Positions 28,042-40,498 of a stretch of DNA of 64,000 nucleotides are shown here, piece after piece. The stretch lies in contig NZ_CP139141.1 in assembly GCF_034059295.1 (NCBI RefSeq), positions 2,029,001-2,093,000 of the forward strand, written 5' to 3'. This DNA comes from Pseudomonas sp. HR96. Its GTDB lineage: Bacteria; Pseudomonadota; Gammaproteobacteria; Pseudomonadales; Pseudomonadaceae. Made by a program: the position numbers and the translations under genes. The notes beneath the pieces were generated by a model, which saw only the letters and a list, made by a program, of their open reading frames with translations, was not told the DNA's origin and made no database searches. Every line of letters begins with the position of its first letter. Positions within the stretch are counted from its first letter, which is position 1.

Positions 28042-28290
28042 ATGAAAAGCGAACAAGTGGAAGGCGCAGCAGAGAAACTGGCAGGCAAGGCGCAAGGCGC
28101 ATTCGGCAAGCTGGTCGGTGATCCCGGCGTGGAAGCCGAAGGCAAGGGCCACGAGGCGGCTGGCCACCTCAAGGAAACCTATGGCGACGCGCTGGACGGC
28201 GTGACCACCTTCGTCAAGGAAAACCCGATTGCCGCACTGGCCATCGGTGCGGGCATCGGCGTGATCATCAGCCGTCTGCTGCGCCGCTAA
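28042..28290 (+). CDS. CsbD-like stress protein with C-terminal membrane anchor
   Basis: An 82-residue protein. The first half (MKSEQVEGAAEKLAGKAQGAF) is CsbD-like. The end (ENPIAALAIGAGIGVIISRLLRR) is the glycine-zipper membrane helix with arginine tail seen in ElaB/YqjD (DUF883) proteins. A start at 28042 is favoured by GGGGAA six bases upstream; an ATG at 28030 would add MGNI. It is probably a stationary-phase, membrane-associated stress protein. A strong terminator follows. Confidence 0.82.
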   Translation: MKSEQVEGAAEKLAGKAQGAFGKLVGDPGVEAEGKGHEAAGHLKETYGDALDGVTTFVKENPIAALAIGAGIGVIISRLLRR

Positions 28291-28306
28291 GCGTCAGCGC
28301 TGGCAT

Positions 28307-28335
28307 AAAAAAACCTGGGCTAGCCCAGGTTTTTT
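28307..28335. terminator. bidirectional terminator between csbD-like and ygdR-like genes
   Basis: A7, the perfect palindrome CCTGGGCTAGCCCAGG, then T6. It serves both convergent genes. Confidence 0.92.
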
Positions 28336-28353
28336 CACATCTGCAGCAGGGAC

Positions 28354-28662
28354 TCAGGGTTTGCTCACCCGGGTGACCTGCGACAGCAGCAGTTGCTTGT
28401 GCTGACCGCTGGAATCGGTGAAGGAGTAACCGCCATCGGTGAATTCCGGCGCGCCTTGGGTGGCGTAGGTCTTGCCATCGGCAGTGTGGATCACGTAGTT
28501 GCTCGAGCAACCCGTGGCCCCGAACAGGCAGGCTGCGGTCAGAGCGACGGCAGCGCAGGTGCGGGACAGAATGGAAACAGTGGTAACGTTGCGCATCACG
28601 CCTGACGCAGTGGCCTCATCCATGAGCTGACCGATAACCGGCAGCGATTTGTAGTTGTTCAT
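28354..28662 (-). CDS. YgdI/YgdR-like small lipoprotein (DUF903)
   Basis: A 102-residue protein. The mature part, CSSNYVIHTADGKTYATQG to SQVTRVSKP, matches the YgdI/YgdR SH3-like lipoprotein family. The lipobox is ATGC, preceded by a hydrophobic stretch. The start at 28662 has GGAG seven bases upstream but places 22 extra residues before the signal peptide. An internal ATG at 28596 gives a normal 80-residue prolipoprotein but has a weak ribosome site. Likely outer-membrane anchored; the role is unknown. Confidence 0.78.
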   Translation of the reverse strand: MNNYKSLPVIGQLMDEATASGVMRNVTTVSILSRTCAAVALTAACLFGATGCSSNYVIHTADGKTYATQGAPEFTDGGYSFTDSSGQHKQLLLSQVTRVSKP

Positions 28663-28840
28663 GAGGACTCCAGAAGATAGCCAGAGATAAATGCGCAGGA
28701 TGCTGTCTCGGGCTTGGGAGGGAGAATATCAAAGCCAACGGGAAAATCACTGGCCCGATGATATCACCTGACAAATGGTAGTTGCAGGAAATTGGATCCT
28801 GAACTATGGATTGGATCCTATAGGCCCACGTATCTTCCAG

Positions 28841-32347
<3,507 letters not shown>

Positions 32348-32426
32348 GGGAATTGGAATGGCCGCAGGCAGGGAAAGTTCTGCGCTGGGAGTATAGGTGC
32401 TGCACACCAAACCGGCCTTGCGGCGT

Positions 32427-32448
32427 CTCGGGGGGCATGGCCCCCGAG
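32427..32448 (-). terminator. GC-rich hairpin after the pirin gene
   Basis: CTCGGGGG and CCCCCGAG flank GCATGG. It lies 21 bases past the pirin stop and before the hybrid kinase start on the minus strand. No T run follows, so it may be a weak terminator or a degenerate REP-like element; nearby ACCGGCC-TGCGGC resembles the type B repeat of the 51-kb array. Confidence 0.5.
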
Positions 32449-32468
32449 GTTCCCGGGCCGGTTGCCGG

Positions 32469-33194
32469 TCAGCCTGGCATGCGCGGCAGTTCCTGTGCGC
32501 GCAGGTCGAACACCAGCACCTCGGCATCCAGGCCGCGGCTGAGGGTCAGCGCCTGTTCCTCACGCACCCGCACACCGTCACCGGCCTCCAGGCGCTGGCC
32601 GTTGAGCTCCACCGAGCCGCTGGCCACATGGACGTAGGCGTAGCGGTCCGCTGCCAGTTGCAGGGTGGCCTGCTCGTCGCCGTCCAACAGCCCGGCGTAG
32701 ACCAAGGCGTTCTGCCGCACGCTGAGCGAGCCATCGGCGCCGTCCGGGGAGATGATCAACTGCAGGCGGCCACGCTTGCTCTCCCGGCTGAAATGCTCCT
32801 GCTGGTAGCGCGGCTTGGCGCCGGCCTCCTGCGGCACGATCCAGATCTGCAGGAAGTGCACCGGCTCGGTGGTCGAGGCGTTGTACTCGCTGTGGGCAAC
32901 GCCGGTCCCGGCGCTCATCAGTTGCACATCGCCTGGGCGGATCACCGAACCGGTGCCCAGAGTGTCCTTGTGCTCCAGTGCGCCCTCCAGCACGTAGGAG
33001 AAAATTTCCATGTCGCGGTGCGGGTGCTGGCCGAAACCGCCGCCTGCCGCCACGCGGTCATCGTTGATCACCAGCAGGTCGGAAAACCCCTGCTCCAGTG
33101 GGTTGCGGTAGTGACCGAAGGAAAACGTATGGTAGGACTTCAACCAGCCGTGGTTGGCGACACCGCGTTGCGAGGCTTTTCTGAGCGTCAGCAT
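32469..33194 (-). CDS. pirin family protein (YhhW-like)
   Basis: A 241-residue double cupin. It has the metal-site segments HPHRDMEIFSYVLEG (about residues 58-72) and AGTGVAHSEYN (about 94-104). The closest family concept is YhhW-type pirin, some members of which have quercetin 2,3-dioxygenase activity; the physiological substrate is usually unknown. The ribosome site GGAGATAGAAC precedes the ATG. It is divergent from the dual-domain response regulator gene. Confidence 0.9.
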   Translation of the reverse strand: MLTLRKASQRGVANHGWLKSYHTFSFGHYRNPLEQGFSDLLVINDDRVAAGGGFGQHPHRDMEIFSYVLEGALEHKDTLGTGSVIRPGDVQLMSAGTGVAHSEYNASTTEPVHFLQIWIVPQEAGAKPRYQQEHFSRESKRGRLQLIISPDGADGSLSVRQNALVYAGLLDGDEQATLQLAADRYAYVHVASGSVELNGQRLEAGDGVRVREEQALTLSRGLDAEVLVFDLRAQELPRMPG

Positions 33195-33274
33195 GTTCTA
33201 TCTCCATCACTGCCCGGTGGAGTCACGGCGCCTTGAGCGGTCGGCGTGTCTGGGCGTGTTGAAGTGAAGGTTAC

Positions 33275-33335
33275 GGTTTACCGGAAGGTGGATAAACCGG
33301 CTGCAATGAGCATGACTGTCATCAATGGGTTGACA
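33275..33335 (+). promoter_or_regulatory. candidate promoter and inverted repeats upstream of the dual-domain regulator
   Basis: The 269-base divergent gap holds CGGTTTA...TAAACCG (arms about 12 bases apart, near 33275-33300), the palindrome ATGACTGTCAT (33312-33322) and a perfect -35 hexamer TTGACA (33330-33335). A recognisable -10 is weak (TAACAG at 33351). It could control the pirin gene, the regulator gene, or both. Confidence 0.4.
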
Positions 33336-33463
33336 ATATGCCTGCGTCCTTAACAGTTCCTGCCCCAAGGGGTAATTGCGCCGGTGGCATTGGCTCTCTA
33401 CCCTGAAGCATCGATGTGATGCGCCCGTCATCTTCACGAGCCTGCACGAGTTGCGAGAGCACC

Positions 33464-34489
33464 ATGATCCGAATCGGCAAACTCAGCGTTTCCCTCGAAC
33501 GCCGCGAAGTGTTCGACCCCCACGGCGTGGTCAAACTGGGCAGCCGCGCCTTCGACGTGCTCGCCGAGCTGATCGCGGCCAAGGGCCAATTGGTGTCCAA
33601 GGACCAGTTGCTGGCGCGGGTCTGGCCGGACCTGGTGGTGGAGGAAAACAACCTGCAGGTGCACGTCTCGGCCCTGCGCAAGCTGCTGGGCAACGAACGC
33701 GAAGCCATCCGCACCGTGCCAGGGCGTGGCTACCGGCTGATCCTCGAGCCGCCCGTGCCGGCGCCGGTGCAGGCCTGGTGGGCGCCGCCCGGGCCAGTGC
33801 CGGTCAGCGCCGAGATCGCCGACGCCACGCTGCCGGCCGATGATCACGCTCAGGTCTATATAGTCGACGACGAGCCCGGGGTGCGTTCGGCCCTGGCGCG
33901 CCTGTTGCGTTCGGCCGGCATCCCCAGCCAGACCTTCGCCTGTGCCGAAGACTTCTTCGCCGAGCCCCGCGACGGCGCGGTCGCCTGCCTGCTGCTGGAC
34001 GTCAACCTGGCCAATGCCAGTGGCTTCGACCTGCAGGAGGCGATGGCCGCGCGGGGCCTGGAGCTGCCGATCATTTTCATGACCGGCTACGGCACCATCC
34101 CCATGTCGGTGCGTGCGATCAAGGCCGGCGCGCAGGAGTTCCTGACCAAGCCGTTCGACGAAACCCAGCTGCTCGATGCGGTGGCGACCGCGTTCGCCAC
34201 GGTGCGCAGCGAGCGCCAGGCGCGTGCCTCGCGCCAGCTGCTGCGCGCTCGCTACCAGTCGTTGACGCGCCGCGAGCAGCAGGTGCTGATGCTGTTGCTG
34301 CAAGGGCGCATCAACAAGCAGATCGCCGCCGACCTGGGCACCCGCGAGGTCACCGCCAAGGTGCACAAGAAGCACATCATGGCCAAGATGCAGGCGCGCA
34401 CCCTGGTGGAGCTGGTACGCCAGTGCCAGCGCATCGGTGTGCTGCCCGAACTCGACGAGGCCTTGGCCGGCGCCGAGCGCTGGGCATGA
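33464..34489 (+). CDS. response regulator with winged-helix, receiver and LuxR-type domains
   Basis: A 341-residue regulator with three domains. Residues 1-100 are an OmpR/CadC-type winged helix (RAFDVLAELIAAKGQLVSK to RTVPGRGYRLI). Residues about 128-245 are a FixJ-type receiver (VYIVDDEPG, phospho-aspartate in LLLDVNL near 179, lysine in LTKPF). Residues about 262-330 are a LuxR-type helix-turn-helix (LTRREQQVLMLLLQGR, then IAADLGTREVTAKVHKKHI). Two DNA-binding domains around one receiver is unusual. Its stop overlaps the start of the giant kinase gene (ATGA), so the kinase is probably its partner. Confidence 0.88.
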   Translation: MIRIGKLSVSLERREVFDPHGVVKLGSRAFDVLAELIAAKGQLVSKDQLLARVWPDLVVEENNLQVHVSALRKLLGNEREAIRTVPGRGYRLILEPPVPAPVQAWWAPPGPVPVSAEIADATLPADDHAQVYIVDDEPGVRSALARLLRSAGIPSQTFACAEDFFAEPRDGAVACLLLDVNLANASGFDLQEAMAARGLELPIIFMTGYGTIPMSVRAIKAGAQEFLTKPFDETQLLDAVATAFATVRSERQARASRQLLRARYQSLTRREQQVLMLLLQGRINKQIAADLGTREVTAKVHKKHIMAKMQARTLVELVRQCQRIGVLPELDEALAGAERWA

Positions 34490-37400
34490 ATCCGATCGCC
34501 GTGGCGCCGGTGCTGAATCGACGCGAGACCGGGCACTTCAACGAGCAGTGGTTGCAGCAGTTGCAATGGCAACTGCTGCGGGTGGACGGCGAAGTGGCCT
34601 GGTACCGGGTGCGTTCGCCCAATGCCTTGCGCCCCTGGGTGATCGTGCGGCCGACCGGCAGCGCCACCGAAGACGTGTTCCGCCGCCTGCAACATGAGTA
34701 TCAGCTGCGCGAGGCCCTCGACCCGGCGTGGGCAGTGGTGCCCACGGCCCTGCTGTACAGCGCCGAAGGGCCGCTGCTGGTGCTCGACGAGCCGGGCGGC
34801 CGAGGCCTGGAGGACACCCAGGGCGACCAGCTGTCGATCAGCCTGTTCCTGCAGTTGGCCTTTGGTGCGGCGCAGGCCCTGGCCGGCCTGCACGGCCAGG
34901 GCGTGCTGCACCGCGACCTCAAGCCCTGTCAGTTCATCGAAGGCGAGGACGGCGTGGTGCGCCTGGCCGGGTTTGCCTTGAGCAGCCGCCAGGACGTTCG
35001 GGCGCCTCGCTCCCAGGTCCCCGCTTGCGCGACCGGCGGCCACGACCCGGCCAGCGCTGCGGTGATCAGCGGCAGCCTGGCCTACATGTCGCCAGAGCAG
35101 GCCGGGCGGGTCGAGGGCGCGGCGGATGGGCGCAGCGACCTGTACAGCCTGGGGGTGACGCTGTACGAGCTGCTCACCGGGCGTCTGCCGTTCGTGGCCA
35201 ATGACGCGGTGGAGTGGTTGCACCAGCATCTGGCCCAGCCGCCGCTGCCCCCCGAGCAACTGCGCGGCGACGTGCCGCCGGCGTTGAGCGCGATCATCCT
35301 GCGTCTGCTGGCCAAGGACCCGGCACAGCGCTACGCCAGCGCCAGCGCCCTGGCACAGGTACTGCGCCGGGCCCTGGTGCAGTGGCGGGAAACCGGCGAG
35401 CTGGCCGCCGACGCCGGTGCCGCCGAGTCCGACCCGACTCGGGCGCTGACCGCGCACTGGGCGCCGGTGCTGGTCGGCCGCGAAAGCGAAATGGCCCGCC
35501 TGCATGCCTGCGTGCGGCGTCTGAGTGAGCAGGGGGAGCCGGGGCCGATCCTGGTCAGCGGGCCCTACGGCAGCGGCAAGACTCTGCTGCTGCGCCAGTT
35601 GCATCAGGACCTGGCCGCCAGCGCCTTGCGCTTCGCCGCCTGCCGCTTCGATCCGGGCCGTCAGGCCATGCCCTATGCCGCAGTGTGCGCTGCGTTGCGC
35701 GGGTTGCTGCTGCAAGTGCTGGGCGAGCGCCCGACGGTGTTGCAGCGCTGGCGCCAGCGCTTGCAACGGGCGCTTGGCGGCCGCGCGCACTGGATGGTGG
35801 CAATGCTCCCGGAGATCGAATGGGTGCTGGGCCCGTTGCGCGCGCCTGCGACCGGCGACGATCCGGCCGGGCAGGGGCCGCTGGACGAGCTGCTGCTCGA
35901 CTGCCTGGCGGTGTTTGCCCGCCCGCAGAAGCCGCTGCTGCTGTTTTTCGACGACCTGCAGTGGTTGGATCCGCAGAGCCTGGACTTCTTCAACCTGCTG
36001 GCCACGCGCCGGCTCGCGCATCTGCTATTGATCGGCGCCTACCGCGAGCGGCCCGGCCGCGCGGCGCCCGAGGAATTCGCCAGCGCCGCCCAGGCCGCCG
36101 CCTTGCAGCGCCTGCTGGCGGGCGCCGGGCACCAGGCCGGTGTGGCGATCAAGCTGGCGCCCCTGCGCCATGACACGGTGCAGGCGCTGCTCGCCAGCCA
36201 ACTGCGCTGGCAGGCGCCGGCGCTGGCCGAACTGGCGACGCTGCTCATGGCCAAGAGCGGCGGCAACCCGCTGTTCGTGCAGCAACTGCTCTGCGGCCTG
36301 ATCGACGACGGGTTGCTGCGTCATGTGCCGGCCGCGAGCGAGCCGGCCCATTGGCAGTGGGAAACCGAGCGGCTGGCCGAATACCCGGTGGCACCGGACG
36401 TGCTCGAGCAGCTGCTGAGCCACCTGGGCCGTTTGCCCGGCGTCACCCGGCGCCTGCTCGGGCTGCTGGCGTTGGTGGGCAGCCGCGCCGACGGGCAGTG
36501 TATCGCCCGCCTGGCCGAGCGCAGCCTCGACGACCTGCGCCAGGACCTGCACCCGGCGCTGGCCGCAGGCCTGCTCACGGCCGACCGCCAGGGTTGGCGC
36601 TTCAGCCACGAGCGCTTGCGCGAAGCGGCCTACCGGCTGGTGCCGGCCGCGCAGCGCAGCAAGATCCATACGCGCATCGCCCGGGTGCTGATCGCCGACC
36701 TGCTGGCAGCCGACGCGGCCAGCGCCGAGTTGACCCTGCCGTGGGTGCCGCTGCCGTCGCCGTCAGCCAACGACTCACGGGTGCTGCTGTTCCGAATCGC
36801 CTTGCACATCCAGCAGGCGGCCCGCGACCCGGTGCTGGAGGCCGACCGCACCGCCTTCATCCAGGTGCTGCTGCAGGCGGCGCAGCGCGCCCGCGACACC
36901 GCCGCCCTGCCGTTCGCCCTCGAGTACCTGCGCCTGGCCCGCGAGCTGGGCAGCCGGCAACGCTGGCTGGAGCATCGCGGGCAATGCCTGGCGGTCGAGC
37001 GCCTGTATATCCACTGCCTGATCCAGGCCGGCGACCATGAGCCGGCCCAGGCGGCCATCAGCCAATTGCTCGAGCGCGTCGACAGCCTGCAGGAGCGCGC
37101 CATGCTGCATGTCCTGCAAGTGCATTCGCGCAGCCTCGCCGGTGACTATGCCGCCGCCGTGAGCGCCGGGCTCGAGGGCCTGGGCTTGTTCGGCCTGGCG
37201 TTTGCCGACCTTGACGCGCACGGCGCGGACGCTGCAAACGCCTTGGCGCGGGTCGAGCAGTTGCTCGACCAGCGTCCGGTGGCCGCCTTGATCGAGCTGC
37301 CGGAAAACCGCGACCCGCGTATCGACGCCGCCCATGAACTGCTCGCCTGCCTGTTGGCGCCGGCCACCTTCAGCCAGCCGGGGCTCAGCTGGCGGCTGGT

Positions 37401-39783
37401 GTGCAAGATGGTCGAGCTGACCTTGATGCATGGCCTGGCCCCGGCTTCGGCGCGCGGCCTGGCCTGGTTCGGCGTGATGCTGGCGCAGCACAGTGGCGAT
37501 TATCAGCAAGGCCTGCGCTTTGCCGACCTCGGCCAGCGCATCGTCGCGCGGATGCCCATACCGGCCCACCAGGCCTCGGTGCTGCTGGCCCTGGCGCGGG
37601 TCAGCGTGTGGATTCGCCCGCTGGATTTCGCCGCCGAGTGCGCCGAGCGCGCGGTGGCCGCCGGGCGCAACGAGGGCGTCCCTTACATCAGTTGCCATGC
37701 CCATCATCAGTGGGCCTGCCTGTTGCTGGGCCAGGGCGTGCCGCTGCTCCGGGTGCAGGAGCAGGCCGAGGCCGGCCTGGCGCTGGCCGGGCTGCCGGGC
37801 ACCGGCGATGGGCAGCTGTTGCTGCACAGCCTGGTGCACTTCGTTCAGCGCCTGCGCGGTCTGCCCACCACCCATGCCTCACAGGCGCGCCCGGCGGCCC
37901 AGGCGAATATGGCCGCCGCGCGTTTCTGGTGGTGGCTGTTCGAGGCCATCGAGGCGTTCCATCAAGGCGCTCACGAGGTGTCGCTGCAAAGCCTCGACCG
38001 CGCCCAGGCGCTGGCCTGGAGCGTGCCCGGGCACCTGCATCAACAGGACCTGGCGCTGTATCGGGCGCTCAATCTCAGTGCTCTGGCGCCCGCCGAAGAC
38101 CGCGAGCCGACCCTGGCGGCGCTGGCCGAGCCGCTGGCGCAGCTGCGCCATTGGGCCGAGCTCAACCCGGCCGTATGCCTGGACCAATGCCTGCTGGTGG
38201 AGGCCGAGGCGGCGCGCCTGGCCGGCCAGCCGCTGCGCGCCCTGGGCCTGTACGAAGCGGCCATCGCCCAGGCCGGCAGCACCGGCTCGGCCTCGCTGCA
38301 GGCGCTGGGCCATGAACTCGCCGCGCGCTGCAACCAGCAGCTGGGCCTGGTCACTGCGGCGCGCAGCCACTGGCGCCAGGCACGCGAGCAGTACCAGCGC
38401 TGGGGCGCGCAGGCCAAGGTGCGCGCCCTGGAGGCCCAGCACCAGTGCCTGCACGACCAGCCCGGCGACGCGCGCTCCTCGGTGGACCTGCGTCAGGGTC
38501 AGCATTACCTGGACCTGATCTCCGTGACCAAGGCCTCCCAGGCGCTGTCGCGTGAAGTGGTGCTGGACCGCCTGATCGAAACCCTGATGGCCAACACGGT
38601 GATGCATGCCGGTGCCCAGCGCGGTGCGCTGGTGCTGTTGCACAAGGGTGAGCCGCTGGTGGTGGCGCGTGGACAGACCTGGGAGGGCGGGGTGCAGGTA
38701 GAGCTGGCCCGCGTGCCGCTGGATCAGGCGCAACTGCCCATGGAGGTGGTCTACCGCGTGCTGCGCAGCGGCCAGTGGCTGGCACTCAACGACGCCGACC
38801 AGGTGCAGGGGCAGGGCGATGGCCTGCTGCACGTGCCTACGGCCGGCTCCATGCTGTGCCTGCCGCTGCTCAAGCAAGGCGAGGTCAGCGGGCTGATCTA
38901 CCTGGAGAACCCGCTGGCACGCGGGCTGTTCAGCGAAGCGCGGATCGCCGTGCTGGAGGTGCTCGCCGCCCAGGCGGCGATCTCTCTGGAGACCTCGAGC
39001 CTGTACGCCGAGCTGCTGGAAGAAAACCAGCGCCGGCGCGACGCCGAGGTGCAGTTGCGCAACGCGCGCGCCGAGCTGGCCCAGGCCAACCAGGCGACCT
39101 TGATGGGCGAGCTGGCGGCCTCCATCGCCCATGAGATCAACCAGCCGCTGGTAGCCATCGTCGCCAATGCCAGCGCCAGCGTGCGCTGGCTCAAGCGGGC
39201 CACGCCGCAGGTGGAGGAGGCCCTGGAGGGCTTGCACGACATCGTCGGCGACGGCCGCCGCGCCGCCGACATCGTCGTCGCCCTGCAGGCCCTGGCCAAG
39301 CAGCGCGCGCCCAACCGCAGCCGGCTGATCATCGACGACGTGGTGCGCCAGGTGCTGCGCCTGGCCGCCAGCGACATCGAGCACCGCCACGTTCAGGTCG
39401 ACAGCCGCCTGGACACGGCCGGCAGCCGGGTCTTCGTCGATGGCGTGTTGATGCAGCAAGTGGTCTACAACCTGGTGATCAACGCCCTGGACGCCATGGC
39501 TGGCATCGACGAAGGCCGCCGACGCCTGACCCTGACCTCCAGCGTGCAGGCCGGGCAGGTAGTGGTCAGCGTCGAAGACACCGGCAACGGCATCGATGCG
39601 GCGCACCTGCCCAAGGTCTTCGACGCCTTCTTCACCACCAAGCCCGGCGGCATGGGCATGGGCCTGGCGATCTGCCGCTCGATCATGATCGCCCAGGGCG
39701 GCACCCTGCACCTGACCCATGGGCGGGCCGGGCAGACCATGTTCGTGTTCACCTTGCCGCTGCTGCCGGCCACCTGTCTCTGA
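34486..39783 (+). CDS. giant Ser/Thr-kinase-like, AAA-type ATPase, GAF and histidine kinase protein
   Basis: A 1765-residue cytoplasmic protein. A eukaryotic-type kinase fold comes first (about residues 30-300) with HRDLKP near 142-147 and MSPEQAG. A predicted ATPase follows (Walker A GPYGSGKT near 358, Walker B LLLFFDDLQWLD near 485), then a long helical TPR-like region (about 700-1330), a GAF domain (about 1345-1505), HisKA with SIAHEINQPL (about 1548) and HATPase with DTGNGID and MGMGLAICRS. In the kinase fold the DFG motif reads GFA, the HRDLKP-x-N asparagine is Q and no VAIK lysine is visible, so it is probably a pseudokinase. It is translationally coupled to the upstream response regulator. 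Confidence 0.9.
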   Translation: MNPIAVAPVLNRRETGHFNEQWLQQLQWQLLRVDGEVAWYRVRSPNALRPWVIVRPTGSATEDVFRRLQHEYQLREALDPAWAVVPTALLYSAEGPLLVLDEPGGRGLEDTQGDQLSISLFLQLAFGAAQALAGLHGQGVLHRDLKPCQFIEGEDGVVRLAGFALSSRQDVRAPRSQVPACATGGHDPASAAVISGSLAYMSPEQAGRVEGAADGRSDLYSLGVTLYELLTGRLPFVANDAVEWLHQHLAQPPLPPEQLRGDVPPALSAIILRLLAKDPAQRYASASALAQVLRRALVQWRETGELAADAGAAESDPTRALTAHWAPVLVGRESEMARLHACVRRLSEQGEPGPILVSGPYGSGKTLLLRQLHQDLAASALRFAACRFDPGRQAMPYAAVCAALRGLLLQVLGERPTVLQRWRQRLQRALGGRAHWMVAMLPEIEWVLGPLRAPATGDDPAGQGPLDELLLDCLAVFARPQKPLLLFFDDLQWLDPQSLDFFNLLATRRLAHLLLIGAYRERPGRAAPEEFASAAQAAALQRLLAGAGHQAGVAIKLAPLRHDTVQALLASQLRWQAPALAELATLLMAKSGGNPLFVQQLLCGLIDDGLLRHVPAASEPAHWQWETERLAEYPVAPDVLEQLLSHLGRLPGVTRRLLGLLALVGSRADGQCIARLAERSLDDLRQDLHPALAAGLLTADRQGWRFSHERLREAAYRLVPAAQRSKIHTRIARVLIADLLAADAASAELTLPWVPLPSPSANDSRVLLFRIALHIQQAARDPVLEADRTAFIQVLLQAAQRARDTAALPFALEYLRLARELGSRQRWLEHRGQCLAVERLYIHCLIQAGDHEPAQAAISQLLERVDSLQERAMLHVLQVHSRSLAGDYAAAVSAGLEGLGLFGLAFADLDAHGADAANALARVEQLLDQRPVAALIELPENRDPRIDAAHELLACLLAPATFSQPGLSWRLVCKMVELTLMHGLAPASARGLAWFGVMLAQHSGDYQQGLRFADLGQRIVARMPIPAHQASVLLALARVSVWIRPLDFAAECAERAVAAGRNEGVPYISCHAHHQWACLLLGQGVPLLRVQEQAEAGLALAGLPGTGDGQLLLHSLVHFVQRLRGLPTTHASQARPAAQANMAAARFWWWLFEAIEAFHQGAHEVSLQSLDRAQALAWSVPGHLHQQDLALYRALNLSALAPAEDREPTLAALAEPLAQLRHWAELNPAVCLDQCLLVEAEAARLAGQPLRALGLYEAAIAQAGSTGSASLQALGHELAARCNQQLGLVTAARSHWRQAREQYQRWGAQAKVRALEAQHQCLHDQPGDARSSVDLRQGQHYLDLISVTKASQALSREVVLDRLIETLMANTVMHAGAQRGALVLLHKGEPLVVARGQTWEGGVQVELARVPLDQAQLPMEVVYRVLRSGQWLALNDADQVQGQGDGLLHVPTAGSMLCLPLLKQGEVSGLIYLENPLARGLFSEARIAVLEVLAAQAAISLETSSLYAELLEENQRRRDAEVQLRNARAELAQANQATLMGELAASIAHEINQPLVAIVANASASVRWLKRATPQVEEALEGLHDIVGDGRRAADIVVALQALAKQRAPNRSRLIIDDVVRQVLRLAASDIEHRHVQVDSRLDTAGSRVFVDGVLMQQVVYNLVINALDAMAGIDEGRRRLTLTSSVQAGQVVVSVEDTGNGIDAAHLPKVFDAFFTTKPGGMGMGLAICRSIMIAQGGTLHLTHGRAGQTMFVFTLPLLPATCL

Positions 39784-39892
39784 AGGTTTAGGGAGGGCTC
39801 AGGTTTCAGAACGTTTAACCTCCAGGCCAAGGACGTTCAGGGGCGTGAGCACGCAGCATGGTCGGGTCGCTATCTTGCAAGGAGCCCGCGCC

Positions 39893-40498
39893 ATGAATGC
39901 GTTGACCACCCCCGGCCCCCAGGCCGGCCCCGTGCCCCTGGACGCCGTTGCCTATCAGCTGCTGCATTCGTTGCAGACCGCCCTGGCCGAAGGCAGCGCC
40001 AGCGCCGCACCGGGCCTGTTCGCCCATTGCCAGGCGCTGTGCAGCCACCTGCTCGGCGAGCCGGCCTGCAGCGTCCCGCCGGCCAAGGTGGCGCTGTCGC
40101 CCTGGCAGGAGCGGCTGGCCAAGCGGACCATGATCGAACACATGGCCAGCGGTATGCCGATCGCGGCGGTCGCGGCCCAATGCGCCTTGTCGCGCAGCCA
40201 TTTCTCCCGAGCCTTCAAGAAAACCACCGGCCTGTCGCCGCGCGACTGGTTGCAGCAGGCGCGGATCGAGCGCGCCCGGCACCTGCTGGCCGCCAGCAGC
40301 GTGCCGATCGCCGAGGTCAGCCTGGAGTGCGGCTTTGCCGACCAGTCGCATTTCACCCGGGTGTTCACCCGCGCCACCGGCGCCACGCCGTTCAACTGGC
40401 GGCGCGCGGCGGCGGCTGTTGCCCGCAGGGATAGCATCCTTATGGATAAGAGCTCTGCAGATACCCCGCCGCTCGCCAGCCTGAGGCCTTTGCAATGA
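39893..40498 (+). CDS. AraC-family transcriptional regulator
   Basis: A 201-residue protein with a short cysteine-containing N-terminal region and a C-terminal AraC double helix-turn-helix (about residues 85-180: ALSRSHFSRAFKKTTG, then CGFADQSHFTRVFTRATG). No ligand-binding cupin is present, so it may respond to level or partner rather than a sugar. The start has AAGGAG upstream in a leader that closely resembles that of the monooxygenase-fold gene at 41577. The stop overlaps the next LysR gene by four bases. Confidence 0.88.
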   Translation: MNALTTPGPQAGPVPLDAVAYQLLHSLQTALAEGSASAAPGLFAHCQALCSHLLGEPACSVPPAKVALSPWQERLAKRTMIEHMASGMPIAAVAAQCALSRSHFSRAFKKTTGLSPRDWLQQARIERARHLLAASSVPIAEVSLECGFADQSHFTRVFTRATGATPFNWRRAAAAVARRDSILMDKSSADTPPLASLRPLQ

